A DNA stretch of 64,000 nucleotides from positions 1,550,001-1,614,000 of the forward strand of contig NZ_CP088294.1 of assembly GCF_024666525.1 (NCBI RefSeq), written 5' to 3'. Within the stretch, counting starts at the first letter, position 1. The number at the start of each line of letters is the position of its first letter. Below the pieces are notes generated by a model. That model did no database searches. It was not told where the DNA came from and saw nothing but the letters and a program-made list of their open reading frames with translations. This stretch comes from Pseudomonas sp. J452 (GTDB lineage: Bacteria > Pseudomonadota > Gammaproteobacteria > Pseudomonadales > Pseudomonadaceae). The translations under genes and the position numbers were made by a program. This document shows positions 17,181 to 26,288 of the stretch, piece by piece.

Positions 17181-18230
17181 ATGTCTGTTGCACTCACCCA
17201 ACTGCTGGGTATCCGCCATCCGCTGATCCAGGCGCCAATGGTCGGCGTGTCCACCCCGGCGCTGGCGGCCGCGGTGTCGGATGCCGGTGGCCTGGGCTCG
17301 CTGGGCATCGGTGCCAGCACGCCGGAGCAGGCGCGCGCGTTGATCAGTGCGACCCGCGCGCTGACGGCCGCGCCCTTCAACGTCAACCTGTTCTGCCACC
17401 GCCCGGCGCTGGCCGATGGATCCCGCGAGGCGGCCTGGCTGGAGCAGCTGCGGCCGTTGTTCGGCGAATTCGGCGCCGAGCCGCCGGCCCGCCTGACGGA
17501 AATCTACCGCAGCTTCCTGGCCGATCCGGCCATGCTGGAGATGCTGCTGGAGGAGCGCCCGGCGGTGGTCAGCCTGCACTTCGGGCTGCCGCCGCAGACG
17601 TGGGTCGTGGCGTTGCAGCAGGCTGGCATGCGCGTGCTGGCCTGCGTCACCAACCTGGCCGAAGCGCGCCTGGCCGAGGCGGCGGGCGTCGATGCGCTGG
17701 TCGCCCAGGGCATCGAGGCCGGTGGCCATCGCGGGGTGTTCGAGCCAGAAGCGGGCGACGCGGCTATCGGCACCCTGGCCCTGGTACGCCTGCTGGTGAC
17801 GCAGACCACGCTGCCGGTGATTGCGGCGGGCGGCATCATGGATGGCGCCGGGATCAACGCGGCGCTGGCCCTGGGCGCGGCCGGCGTGCAGCTGGGCACC
17901 GCCTTCGTGCTCTGTCCCGAGTCGGCGGCCAATGCGCCGTACCGGGCGGCGCTGCGCAGTGAGCAGGCTCAGCGCACGCAGATCACCGCGAACATCTCCG
18001 GGCGCCCGGCGCGCGGCCTGCCCAATCGCCTGTATGGCGAGTTCGCCGCGGCGCTGCCGGATTACCCGATCGCCTACGATGCGGCCAAGGCCCTGCACGC
18101 GGCGGCCAGCGCCCAGGGCTGCCATGACTTCGCCGCGCAGTGGGCCGGGCAGGGCGCGCCGCTGGCCCGCGAGCTGCCGGCGGCCGAACTGGTTGCCGTG
18201 CTGTTGGCGGAGATGCAGGCCAACCACTAA
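17181..18230 (+). CDS. Nitronate monooxygenase (NMO / 2-nitropropane dioxygenase family)
   Basis: The 349-residue FMN-dependent TIM-barrel enzyme oxidises alkyl nitronates such as propionate-3-nitronate. Visible motifs are the N-terminal [21 protein letters not shown], the central GIEAGGHRG that holds the catalytic His, the FMN phosphate-binding [20 protein letters not shown] and GVQLGTAF. The ATG at 17181 follows CAGGAG at good distance. It converges on a tautomerase gene. A small-molecule detoxification role fits the neighbouring tautomerase and SDR, but no physical coupling shows this. Confidence 0.88.
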   Translation: MSVALTQLLGIRHPLIQAPMVGVSTPALAAAVSDAGGLGSLGIGASTPEQARALISATRALTAAPFNVNLFCHRPALADGSREAAWLEQLRPLFGEFGAEPPARLTEIYRSFLADPAMLEMLLEERPAVVSLHFGLPPQTWVVALQQAGMRVLACVTNLAEARLAEAAGVDALVAQGIEAGGHRGVFEPEAGDAAIGTLALVRLLVTQTTLPVIAAGGIMDGAGINAALALGAAGVQLGTAFVLCPESAANAPYRAALRSEQAQRTQITANISGRPARGLPNRLYGEFAAALPDYPIAYDAAKALHAAASAQGCHDFAAQWAGQGAPLARELPAAELVAVLLAEMQANH

Positions 18231-18233
18231 AAG

Positions 18234-18266
18234 CAAAAAGGCCCGGGTGGATAATCCACCCGGGCC
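18234..18266 (-). terminator. Rho-independent terminator of the tautomerase gene
   Basis: A perfect 12-bp stem (ggcccgggtgga / tccacccgggcc) with a 3-base loop at 18240-18266 is followed, on the minus strand, by a T run (the aaaaa at 18235-18239). It is therefore polarised for the leftward tautomerase transcript. On the plus strand the T run is lacking. Confidence 0.85.
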
Positions 18267-18286
18267 TCATGCAACCCTCGGATCAG

Positions 18287-18493
18287 TCAGCCAGGTTGCT
18301 GGCTGCGGTACTCGGTGGTGGTCATGCCGGCGTAGCCCCAGTTATCGGTATCCACTTCCTCGATGACGATATGGGTCAGTTCCGGGCGCTTGTTCAGCAC
18401 CCGTTGCAGGGTTTCGGTGATTTCGGCGATGACCTGGGCTTTCTGCTCGCGGCTGACGCCGTCCTTGGTGATGCGGACGCTGACGAAGGGCAT
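18287..18493 (-). CDS. 4-oxalocrotonate tautomerase family protein
   Basis: The 68-residue protein begins MPFVSVRITKDGVSREQKAQ, exposing the catalytic amino-terminal Pro after Met removal. Length and the TEYRSQQ-type C-terminus fit the 4-OT/PptA group that forms trimers or hexamers and isomerises unsaturated keto acids. It is preceded by a 33-bp gap from the SDR gene on the same strand, so the two may be co-transcribed. The physiological substrate is unknown. Confidence 0.88.
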   Translation of the reverse strand: MPFVSVRITKDGVSREQKAQVIAEITETLQRVLNKRPELTHIVIEEVDTDNWGYAGMTTTEYRSQQPG

Positions 18494-18526
18494 GTTGTGG
18501 TTCCTCGTGGGTGATGATTTAGGGGC

Positions 18527-19267
18527 TTACCAGGTGCCGCTGCTCATGCCGCCGTCCACCGGCAGCACGGCGCCGGTGGTGAAGGCCGCCTGGCTGAGAT
18601 AGAGCACGGCGTCGGCAATTTCACTGGCGCGGGCGATGCGCCCGGCCGGTTGCAGGGTATTGAGGAAGGCGTGCTGCTCGGCGCTGTACATCGGCGTATC
18701 GACGATGCCCGGCGCCACCGCGTTGACCTGGATATTGTGCGGCGACAGTTCCAGGGCCAGGGCGCGGGTGGCCTGGTTGAGGCCGCCCTTGAGCAGCACC
18801 GGCAGGGTCGCCGGCACCTTGATGCTGGGCTGCAGGGCGATGCTCGCGGTGATGTTGACGATATGCCCGCGGCGCCGCGGGATCATGTGTGCTGCCACCG
18901 CCTGCGAGGCGTACACCACGCCCTTGAGGTTGGTGCTGATCAGCGCGTCGATCTCCTCCACGGAATAGTCGGTGAATGGCTTGGCGTTGAAGATGCCGGC
19001 GTTGTTGACCAGCACGTCGATCTGGCCGAAACGCTGCACGGCGGCGTCGACCAGCTGGCGTGCGGTGGCCGGCTCGCCGATATCACCGGCCACGCCGAGA
19101 AAGCGTTCGGGGCGCTCCAGTTGCACGGCGGCTTGTTGCAGGCGCGCGGCGTTGCGCGCATTGCCGACCACGTTGTAGCCGTGGTCGAGGAAGGTGCGGG
19201 CAATGGCCAGGCCGATGCCGCTGGAAGCGCCGGTGACGATTGCGGTTTTCGCGTTGTTGCTAGGCAT
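18527..19267 (-). CDS. SDR-family oxidoreductase lacking the usual catalytic Tyr
   Basis: The 246-residue protein has the NAD(P)-binding TGASSGIG at residues 12-19, NNAG at 88-91 and the C-terminal PGIVDTPMY and PVDGG motifs of classical SDRs. At the YxxxK site, however, it reads PVLLK, so Pro156 replaces the catalytic Tyr while Lys160 is kept; this was confirmed in the nucleotide sequence. I believe a conserved subfamily shares the PATLPVLLKGG segment. It may bind dinucleotide without classical catalysis or use another residue. It is divergent from a LysR regulator. Confidence 0.85.
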   Translation of the reverse strand: MPSNNAKTAIVTGASSGIGLAIARTFLDHGYNVVGNARNAARLQQAAVQLERPERFLGVAGDIGEPATARQLVDAAVQRFGQIDVLVNNAGIFNAKPFTDYSVEEIDALISTNLKGVVYASQAVAAHMIPRRRGHIVNITASIALQPSIKVPATLPVLLKGGLNQATRALALELSPHNIQVNAVAPGIVDTPMYSAEQHAFLNTLQPAGRIARASEIADAVLYLSQAAFTTGAVLPVDGGMSSGTW

Positions 19268-19410
19268 GATCTCGCTCTCTCGCAGGGAAGTTGGAAGTCC
19301 GCAGGGCCGGTCGCAAGCACCGCGACCTGTTGCGAGACACTGTATTCATGCGCAATAAGCTGATAAATCTGCTGCTGATCACTTCACTTGATACCTGGTG
19401 TAACTAATCC

Positions 19411-20334
19411 ATGAAGCGCAGCTTCGACGAGGTGCAGCTCGGCAGCATCGAGCTGTTCTGCCTGGCGGCCGAGCTGGGCGGTTTCACCGCGGCGGCCCAG
19501 GTCGCCGGGGTGACGCCGGCGGCGGTCAGTCGTTCGGTGGCACGCCTGGAGGCGCGTCTGGGCGTGCGCCTGTTCGTCCGCACCACTCGGCATATCCGCC
19601 TGACCGAGGGTGGCCGGGGCTACTTCGAGCAGTGCCGGCAGGCGCTGAGCCAACTGATCGAGGCCGAGCGCCAGGTCAGCGGGCAACAGCTGGAGGCGGC
19701 CGGCACACTGCGCATCAGCCTGCCCACCACCTACGGCCATCACCGTGTGCTACCGCTGCTGCCGGCGTTTCGCCAGCGCTATCCGGGGGTGAAGGTGGAA
19801 GTGCACCTGAGCAACCGCAATGTCGACTTTGTCGAGGAAGGCTACGACCTGGCCATTCGCGTACGCGCCCAGCCGGACTCGGGGCTGATCGCCCGGCCGC
19901 TGGAGGAGGCGGCGCTGGTGGTAGTGGCGACGCCGGCCTATCTGCAGCAGGCCGGCACGCCGCAGGGCCTGGATGAGCTGGCGCGGCACGAGTGCATCCA
20001 GTTCGAGCTGCCCAGCAGCGGGCGGAAGATTTCCTGGCTGTTCAACGAACAGGGCCGCGAGCGAGAGCTCTTCACTGCGGGCAGCTACTGCTGTGCCGAC
20101 GATGTGCTCGGCGGCGTGACCCTGGCCAGCAGCGGCGCCGGGCTGTTCCAGACCTACCGCTTCATCGTCGAGCGGCAGCTGGCCAGTGGCGAGCTGGTGG
20201 AAGTGCTGCAGCCTTTTGCCGGGCGCTCGCGGCCGTTCACCTTGCTCTATCCCCACGGCCGCCATGTGCCGATCCGCGTGCGGGTGTTCGTCGAGTTTCT
20301 CCTGCAGGCCGCGCATGAGTGGCGCGGCGCCTGA
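19411..20334 (+). CDS. LysR-family transcriptional regulator
   Basis: The 307-residue regulator has an N-terminal winged helix (residues 10-68; FTAAAQVAGVTPAAVSRSVA as recognition helix-turn-helix) and a C-terminal periplasmic-binding-like effector domain (95-300). It is divergent from the SDR gene with a 143-bp shared region, the arrangement typical of a LysR regulator and its target, so it probably controls the SDR-tautomerase pair. The CrgA/AaeR-like subgroup is suggested by RLEARLGVRLFVRTTRHIRLT. The effector is unknown. Confidence 0.88.
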   Translation: MKRSFDEVQLGSIELFCLAAELGGFTAAAQVAGVTPAAVSRSVARLEARLGVRLFVRTTRHIRLTEGGRGYFEQCRQALSQLIEAERQVSGQQLEAAGTLRISLPTTYGHHRVLPLLPAFRQRYPGVKVEVHLSNRNVDFVEEGYDLAIRVRAQPDSGLIARPLEEAALVVVATPAYLQQAGTPQGLDELARHECIQFELPSSGRKISWLFNEQGRERELFTAGSYCCADDVLGGVTLASSGAGLFQTYRFIVERQLASGELVEVLQPFAGRSRPFTLLYPHGRHVPIRVRVFVEFLLQAAHEWRGA

Positions 20335-20344
20335 TCAACCGGCA

Positions 20345-20379
20345 ATAAAAAACCGACGGGTCGCCCCGTCGGTTTTTTT
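20345..20379. terminator. Bidirectional Rho-independent terminator
   Basis: The stem ccgacgggtcgccccgtcgg is flanked by an A run on the left and a T run (ttttttt) on the right. It lies between the convergent LysR gene and the small PBP gene and should stop both transcripts. Confidence 0.9.
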
Positions 20380-20393
20380 ACCACGACCCCCGT

Positions 20394-20798
20394 TTACGGC
20401 AGGGTCAGCAGCACTTTCACCTGGTCGGTGACGGCGGCCTTGTCGACATAGCCGATGGCATCGGCTTCGGCGGCGACCTTGGCCACCACCTCGGCATCGC
20501 CGGCCACGCTTGGCAGCGGCTGGCCTTTGCCGGTGAACACCAGGCCGGACCAGTAGGACTTCAGCTGCGCTTCACTCTTGCTGGCGACCGTGGCGTAGAA
20601 CTTCTCCTTGGTCGGGTTCCAGTCTTTCTGGTCGACGCCTTTCAGCGACTTGTTCTTGCCCAGGAAGATGTTGGCCACGTCGGCCTGCGACGGGCTGGCC
20701 GTGGCGGCCGGGTTGACGATCACGGCGACTTCAGCCTGGACCAGGCCGGTTGCAGCCAACAGAACGGTGGTGCACAGAACACGGATGGACACTTTCAT
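20394..20798 (-). CDS. Small PstS-like phosphate/oxyanion-binding periplasmic protein
   Basis: The 134-residue protein has a signal peptide (residues 1-22, cleavage at VQA-E) and a short PBP-like region with AVIVNPAATASPSQADVANI, FLGKNKS and the GQPLPSV and AIGYVDKAAV motifs found in one lobe of PstS proteins. It is less than half the usual PstS length, matching a known family of single-lobe PBP-like proteins. It is the last gene of an MCP-porin-PBP operon, 11 bp after the porin. It probably captures or presents a solute, possibly phosphate, though no Pst transporter gene is near. Confidence 0.8.
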   Translation of the reverse strand: MKVSIRVLCTTVLLAATGLVQAEVAVIVNPAATASPSQADVANIFLGKNKSLKGVDQKDWNPTKEKFYATVASKSEAQLKSYWSGLVFTGKGQPLPSVAGDAEVVAKVAAEADAIGYVDKAAVTDQVKVLLTLP

Positions 20799-20809
20799 CG
20801 ATGCTCTCC

Positions 20810-21949
20810 TCAGAACACGAAGTCAACGCCGACACTGAAGATGTCGCCGTCGAAGTTGTGAGCGGGAGCCAGGCCGAGACGGTCGTCCACGGTTTGCTGG
20901 GCATCGCGTACGAATACGCCTTCGTAGCTATCGCCACTGGTCTCGACACGCTTGTACTCGCCCTTGAGCACCACGGTGGGCATCAGGTTGTAGTTCAGGC
21001 CGAAGGTCCAGGAATTCTGCCGGCCGGCATCTTCGTCCAGCTGGGCATAGGTGACGTGCGGCAGGAACTCGCCGAAACGACGGCCGCCCATCAGGTAGAA
21101 GGCATCGGTGCTGCCCGAACCATCGGCCTCGATCACGCGGCTGGTCCACTCGTTGGCGGTCAGCCAGGTACCGTTGTCGTACTGGTAGCCAAAGCTGGTG
21201 AACTTGCCTTTCTGGTGATCCAGCGGGTTGAGGCTGACGTTGATAGTGCCGAAGAACGGCAGGGTCACGTCGTCTTCGATGTTGGCCTTGATATCGGCCT
21301 CGACGTAGCCGGCGCGGAAGGTACCGAAGTCGTTGGTGGACAGGCTGATGTTGCCGCCGAAGATGTCGTTGTAGTCGATGTCGTGCATGTCATCGACGGC
21401 GAAGATGTCGCGATTCTTGGCCATGCCGCCAGCGACCTGGAAGGACACTGTGCCGAAGGAGACCGGCAGGTTGTAGACCACGTCGGCGCCTTCGTAGTTG
21501 GACAGCTGGACCTGGCTGTAGACCTCGTCCGGCAGGCGCAACCAGGGGTAGCTGAAGCCCACGTCGATGCTTTCCGAGTACATGTACACCGGCGTGCGCA
21601 GGCGGCCGGTGCGGACCATCAGGTTGTCGCTGGCCTGCCAGGACAGGTACAGCCACTCGACATTGGCCTGCCACTCGTCCTGGGCGGGCTTGATGGTGCC
21701 CTGGGCGGTGAAGCCGATGGTGTCGGTGATGCCGTACTGGAATTGACCACCCAGCTTGCTCAGCTGGTCGCCGCGCCAGGAGTCGGTGGTCTGGCCGTTG
21801 ACGCCGTAGCCCTTGCTATCGTCTTCGCCGCCCAGGTAGGTGAGGCCGGCCGTGCCGAAGCCGTTGAGCCGGTATTCGCCTTGCTCCAACGCCAGGGCTG
21901 GGGTACTGGCCAGGCAGATGGCCAGACCAAGGACGCGTGCTGTAGTCAT
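20810..21949 (-). CDS. Outer-membrane porin-like beta-barrel protein
   Basis: The 379-residue protein has a signal peptide (1-20, ALALEQGEYRLNGFGTAG), alternating amphipathic strands throughout and a terminal Phe (VGVDFVF), the outer-membrane sorting signature. It is a monomer-sized general porin-like barrel with no clear OprD or OprP match. The upstream MCP gene ends 23 bp before it and the small PBP gene begins 11 bp after it, so the three form one operon. This links outer-membrane uptake, periplasmic capture and chemosensing; the solute is unknown. Confidence 0.82.
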   Translation of the reverse strand: MTTARVLGLAICLASTPALALEQGEYRLNGFGTAGLTYLGGEDDSKGYGVNGQTTDSWRGDQLSKLGGQFQYGITDTIGFTAQGTIKPAQDEWQANVEWLYLSWQASDNLMVRTGRLRTPVYMYSESIDVGFSYPWLRLPDEVYSQVQLSNYEGADVVYNLPVSFGTVSFQVAGGMAKNRDIFAVDDMHDIDYNDIFGGNISLSTNDFGTFRAGYVEADIKANIEDDVTLPFFGTINVSLNPLDHQKGKFTSFGYQYDNGTWLTANEWTSRVIEADGSGSTDAFYLMGGRRFGEFLPHVTYAQLDEDAGRQNSWTFGLNYNLMPTVVLKGEYKRVETSGDSYEGVFVRDAQQTVDDRLGLAPAHNFDGDIFSVGVDFVF

Positions 21950-21972
21950 GTAAAGGTGCTCCGTTAGCAGTT

Positions 21973-23595
21973 TTAAACGCGGAATTGGGCCGTCGCCGAG
22001 CGCAGGTGATCCCCTGTGCTGACCAGTTGCTCGCCTAGACGGGCAGTGGCCTCGGCCCCCTGTGCGGTTGCTTGTGCGTCCTGCTGCAACACTTGGGTCT
22101 CTTGTTGGATCGAACTCGACAGGCCGATCTGTTCATGGGTGAACTGGGCGATGCCGGCGTTTAGCTGGTTGATCTGGCCGACGGCCTGGGCAATCGCTTC
22201 GAGCACCTGGGTGGCCTGTACCGAGCGCTCGATGCTGGCCTGGGCCTTCTCGCCGTTGCTGGTCATCACGTTGAGCACGCCATTGGCGCTGCTCTGCAGG
22301 CGCTGGATGATCTGCTGGATCTCGGCGGTGGAGGCGGCGGTCTTCTGCGCCAGGTTGCGCACCTCGTCGGCGACCACGGCAAAACCACGGCCCTGCTCGC
22401 CAGCGCGGGCGGCCTCGATGGCGGCGTTGAGGGCGAGTAGGTTGGTCTGTTCGGCGATGCTGCGGATCACGGTAAGCACCGAGCCGACCTGCTGGGTTTC
22501 TTCTTCCAGTTGCTCCATGGCCTGCACGGCGCTCATCACGCTGCTGCCCAGGTCGCTGATGCTGGTCGACAGGCTGCCGATGTTCTGCCGTGCGGTCTCC
22601 GCCTGGCGGGCCGCCGCATTGGCTTCTTCGGAGGCCTGCTGGGAGCGGTGGGCGACTTCCTGGATGCTGCTGGTCATGGTCTGAATGTCGCGGCCGATCG
22701 AGTCGGTGTGGTGCTGCTGCGACTGGGCGTTCTGCTTGGCGCCCTGGGTCAGCTGATACAGCTCCTGCGACATCTGCCCCAGCGGGCTGGCGGCATCGAT
22801 GGTCTGGCGGATGGTGCCCTGGAGTTTTTCCAGGAAGCGGTTGAACAGCTGGATCATCTCGCCGATCTCGTCATTCGAGTCGACGTTGACCCGCCGGGTC
22901 AGGTCGCCTTCACCGCGGGCGATGGCTTTCAGCGAGTCGATCACGCCATGCACGTTGCCCATGATGCCGCGGATCACCAGCACCGAGCCGATGCTGACCA
23001 GCGCCACCAGCAGGATCGACAGGCCATAGCCGACGCGGGTGGTGGTGGCGTTGTCGGTGCGCGCCTGCGCCAGGGTGGTCTGGAAGTCTTCGTAGGCATG
23101 GGCGCGGAAGGTGTCGCCGAGCTGCTGCGCCTGGCTCAGGTCAGTGGCCATGCGGTCGAGGCTGGGGCGCAGATCCTCGAAGCTGGCGCTGCCCTTGACC
23201 AGTTGCTCGGAGGCGGCCAGGGCATTGTCGGCATAGCGCTGGATGGCGCTGCGCCAGCCCTGCAATTCATCGCTGCGGGTCGGATTGTCCTTGGCCAGGC
23301 CCTGCAGCTCCTGCTGCTTGCTGGCGATTTCGGCGAGCACCTTGCGCGCATCGTCGAGGGTCGCCAGCTCGCCGGCGGCCACCGCGCTGTTGAACAGGCC
23401 GGGCAGGCGCGAGAACTGGAAGATCACCGCGTCGGCTTTCTCCAGGGTAGGGAAACTGTGGGTTTCCAGCGTCACCAGGCGCACATCGTTATCCGCCAGC
23501 TGCAACGAGCTGTAGCCCACATAGAGCAACAGTCCGCACAAGGCAACGGCAGGTAACAGCGACAACTTCAGGGTCAGCGACAGATTCTTCAACAT
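21973..23595 (-). CDS. Methyl-accepting chemotaxis protein
   Basis: The 540-residue receptor has TM1 (about 10-30), a periplasmic helical-bundle sensor (31-185), TM2 (about 190-212), HAMP (213-265) and a long cytoplasmic signalling domain whose hairpin tip reads [20 protein letters not shown]. It lacks a C-terminal CheR pentapeptide. ATG 23595 ([14 protein letters not shown]) begins at TM1; ATG 23610 adds five residues. It is the first gene of an operon with a porin and a small PBP, so those proteins may deliver its ligand. It is divergent from two solute-binding proteins across 262 bp. Confidence 0.9.
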   Translation of the reverse strand: MLKNLSLTLKLSLLPAVALCGLLLYVGYSSLQLADNDVRLVTLETHSFPTLEKADAVIFQFSRLPGLFNSAVAAGELATLDDARKVLAEIASKQQELQGLAKDNPTRSDELQGWRSAIQRYADNALAASEQLVKGSASFEDLRPSLDRMATDLSQAQQLGDTFRAHAYEDFQTTLAQARTDNATTTRVGYGLSILLVALVSIGSVLVIRGIMGNVHGVIDSLKAIARGEGDLTRRVNVDSNDEIGEMIQLFNRFLEKLQGTIRQTIDAASPLGQMSQELYQLTQGAKQNAQSQQHHTDSIGRDIQTMTSSIQEVAHRSQQASEEANAAARQAETARQNIGSLSTSISDLGSSVMSAVQAMEQLEEETQQVGSVLTVIRSIAEQTNLLALNAAIEAARAGEQGRGFAVVADEVRNLAQKTAASTAEIQQIIQRLQSSANGVLNVMTSNGEKAQASIERSVQATQVLEAIAQAVGQINQLNAGIAQFTHEQIGLSSSIQQETQVLQQDAQATAQGAEATARLGEQLVSTGDHLRSATAQFRV

Positions 23596-23641
23596 GGCAG
23601 GTGTACCCAAATGGGGGCGCGAAGTGTACAGGAAGCCAGTT

Positions 23642-23680
23642 AGTGGCTAAAGGCCACTTATTGGTCATGGTTTGACCATG
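23642..23680. promoter_or_regulatory. Two adjacent inverted repeats in the MCP/SBP divergent promoter
   Basis: AGTGGC-5 bp-GCCACT (23642-23658) and TGGTCA-5 bp-TGACCA (23662-23678, also containing CATGG-5-CCATG at 23666-23680) have the same 6-5-6 layout and start 20 bp apart, about two helical turns. They lie in the shared promoter region of the MCP operon and the solute-binding genes. A common regulator binding two operators is inferred; no known consensus matches. Confidence 0.45.
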
Positions 23681-23857
23681 CATCTTTTGGATGGTCTGCC
23701 CTAACTGTCGGCCGACCTCCGTATTGCTATAGCCAGAAAACCGCGTTTCTGCCCGCCAACAGGGGCAAATCGCCATATTTGCGCCTGTATAGGTTGCTTG
23801 GAGGGACGAACGGCCGATGCCGCACTAGAATGGCCAGATAAGAAAAAGGAGAGACGA

Positions 23858-25537
23858 ATGCGCTCCGTGATGTGGCTCGTCTTGCTGTTCAGTACCCTGA
23901 CCCACGCTGCCAACCCTCTGCAGGAAGCCATCGCCGAGCTGCAACCCAGTTCATTGCCGGCCGCCGAGCAGCGCGCGGAGCTGGCCTGGTTCGCTGCCGC
24001 GGGCAAGCCGTTTGCGGGGGTGCAGGTGCGCGTCATCGCCGAGCACATTCCTACCCACTGGTACGAGGCGACGGTGCTGGCACCGCTGTTCAGCAAGCTC
24101 ACCGGCATCCGCGTGATCCATGAGATCAGTGGCGAAGACGACGTGGTGAACAAGCTGCGCACTCAGCAGCAGACCGGTCTGCCCCTCTACGATGCCTATG
24201 TCAGCGACAGCGACCTGCTCGGTCAGCACTTTCGCGATGGCCAGGTGCTGGTGCTCTCCGACTTCATCGCTGGCGACGGTGCCGGCGTCACTTCGCCGAC
24301 CCTCGACCTTGCCGATTTCATCGGCCTGCCCTTTGTCACCGCGCCGGACGGCAAGCTCTACCAGCTGCCGGATCAGCAGTTCGCCAATCTCTACTGGTAT
24401 CGCCAGGACTGGTTCGAGCGCCCGGAGCTGCGCCAGGCATTTCACGAGCGCTATGGCTACGAACTGGATGTGCCACAGAACTGGTCAGCCTATGAGGACA
24501 TCGCGGCCTTCTTCACCGAGCAGGTCGGTGAGATCGATGGTCAACGTGTCTATGGCCACATGGACTACGGTGGCTACGACCCCTCGCTGGGCTGGCGCCT
24601 GTCCGATGCCTGGCTGGGCATGGCCGGGGTGGCCGACCTCGGTTTACCCAACGGCCTGCCGGTGGACGACTGGGGCATTCGCGTCGAGGGCTGTCGCCCG
24701 GCGGGTGCCAGCATGGCCCGCGGCGGCGCGCTGGACAGCCCGGCGGCGGTCTATGCGCTGCAGCAGTATGTCGACTGGCTCAAGCGCTATGCCCCGCCGG
24801 AGGCGCAGCAGATGAGCTTCAACCAGGCCGGCAATATCGCCGCCCAGGGTCATGTGGCTCAGCAGATCTTCTGGTACACCGCCTTCACCGCCGACTACAC
24901 CAAGCCCGGCACGCCGGTGGTGGATGCCGAAGGCAAGCCGAAGTGGCGGGTCGCGCCGTCACCGCGCGGCGCCTATTGGCAGGACGGCATGAAGTCCGGC
25001 TACCAGGATGTCGGTGCCTGGACCCTGTTGAACACTACGCCGCTGCGCCAGCGCCAGGCGGCCTGGCTGTACGCCCAGTTCGTTACCGCCAAGAGCGTGT
25101 CGCTGCGCAAGACCCTGGTCGGGCTGACACCGATCCGCCGCTCCGACCTGGATTCTCCGGCCCTGCTCGCCGAGGCACCGCGTCTCGGTGGCTTGGTCGA
25201 GTTTTACCGCAGCCGCGCGGCGCGGCGCTGGACGCCCACCGGCGCCAACGTGCCGGACTACAGCGGCATGGCCAGCCTGTGGTGGCGCCAGTTGCACCCG
25301 GCGATCAGTGGCCAGCTCAGCGCGGCGCAGGCCCTGCACAACCTGGCGGGCACCTTCGACCAGCACCTGCAAGGCGTGGCTCGGCGCCAGCAGAATCCTT
25401 GTGCACCGCAGCTCAACCCGCCGCGCGGGGCGCAGTACTGGTTGGCGCAGCCGGGTGCGCCCTGGCCGCAACTGGCGGATGAACGTCCGCCGGGCCGGAC
25501 CCTGAAGTACGAGGAGGCCTTGCGTGCGTGGGATTAG
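23858..25537 (+). CDS. GlpV-like family 1 extracellular solute-binding protein (orphan)
   Basis: The 559-residue protein has a signal peptide (residues 1-18, THAANPLQEAI) and a large two-lobe binding protein resembling the roughly 570-residue glycerol-binding GlpV group, with LSDAWLGMAG, GHVAQQIFWYTAF and WALLNT-like segments (WTLLNTTP). An AAAAGGAGAG site precedes ATG 23858. No permease or ATPase gene is adjacent, unlike glp transporter loci. It overlaps the next solute-binding gene by 14 bp. It may feed a transporter encoded elsewhere or act as a sensor with the neighbouring MCP. Confidence 0.78.
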   Translation: MRSVMWLVLLFSTLTHAANPLQEAIAELQPSSLPAAEQRAELAWFAAAGKPFAGVQVRVIAEHIPTHWYEATVLAPLFSKLTGIRVIHEISGEDDVVNKLRTQQQTGLPLYDAYVSDSDLLGQHFRDGQVLVLSDFIAGDGAGVTSPTLDLADFIGLPFVTAPDGKLYQLPDQQFANLYWYRQDWFERPELRQAFHERYGYELDVPQNWSAYEDIAAFFTEQVGEIDGQRVYGHMDYGGYDPSLGWRLSDAWLGMAGVADLGLPNGLPVDDWGIRVEGCRPAGASMARGGALDSPAAVYALQQYVDWLKRYAPPEAQQMSFNQAGNIAAQGHVAQQIFWYTAFTADYTKPGTPVVDAEGKPKWRVAPSPRGAYWQDGMKSGYQDVGAWTLLNTTPLRQRQAAWLYAQFVTAKSVSLRKTLVGLTPIRRSDLDSPALLAEAPRLGGLVEFYRSRAARRWTPTGANVPDYSGMASLWWRQLHPAISGQLSAAQALHNLAGTFDQHLQGVARRQQNPCAPQLNPPRGAQYWLAQPGAPWPQLADERPPGRTLKYEEALRAWD

Positions 25538-26234
25538 CCTGTTGTTGCTGGGCCTGCTCAGCCTGCCGAGCGCAGCGGCCGAGATCGAGCTGTTCGCCTG
25601 GGAGCGCCCACCGCTGGTGCAGCAGACGCTCGATGGCCAGGGTGCCGGACTGGTGCCCGAACTCACCCGCGAGCTGTTCCGGCGGGCCGGAATCTCCTAC
25701 CAGTTGAGCTTTCTGCCGCTGCAGCGGGCGCTGGTGAAGGTCCAGCAGGAGGCCAACGGATGCGTGTTGCTGGTCGAGCGGCGGCAGGAGCGCGAGCCCT
25801 ACTATGCCTGGGTCGGGCCGCTGCTGATCTCGCGCCTGGGGCTGTACGCCAAGGCCGACGACGATCTGCAGCTGGACAGCCTGGAGCAGGCGCGCGGCCT
25901 GCGCATCCTCAGCCATCAGGGTTCCGGCGCGGGTGACTACCTGCAGGGTGTCGGGCTCGACGTGCTCTATTCGAACAAGGAGTCGCTCAACCTGAGCATG
26001 CTGCAGCGCAGCCGGGCGCGCCTGTGGGCGACCAGTGCGGCGGTGGTTCACGCGCTGGGGGCCAAGCCCGAGCCACGTGAGGTGTTGCCCTTCCTGACGC
26101 TGATGGAAGACATCGCCTGCCACCCGCAGGTCGATCCGGCGCTGCTGCAGCGCCTGCAGACAAGCTTGCAGCAGATGTACCGCGAAGGCTGGGTGCAGGC
26201 GCTGTACCAGCAGCATGGCGTGAGTCTGGAGTAA
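25524..26234 (+). CDS. Family 3-like periplasmic solute-binding protein
   Basis: The 236-residue protein starts at GTG 25524, inside the end of the preceding gene, with GAGGAGG just upstream. It has a signal peptide (about 1-18, LPSAAAEIELFAWE) and a SBP_bac_3-like fold (FAWERPPLVQQ, GAGLVPELTRELFRRAG, YYAWVGPLL). These proteins bind amino acids or other small molecules; some act as sensors. Being co-translated with another binding protein and without a permease is unusual. The ligand is not known. Confidence 0.82.
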   Translation: MRGISLLLLGLLSLPSAAAEIELFAWERPPLVQQTLDGQGAGLVPELTRELFRRAGISYQLSFLPLQRALVKVQQEANGCVLLVERRQEREPYYAWVGPLLISRLGLYAKADDDLQLDSLEQARGLRILSHQGSGAGDYLQGVGLDVLYSNKESLNLSMLQRSRARLWATSAAVVHALGAKPEPREVLPFLTLMEDIACHPQVDPALLQRLQTSLQQMYREGWVQALYQQHGVSLE

Positions 26235-26288
26235 GCGCGCCGGTATATCCTTGCTGTCACTCGGTATTCCCGCACCACGAGGCCCCCT

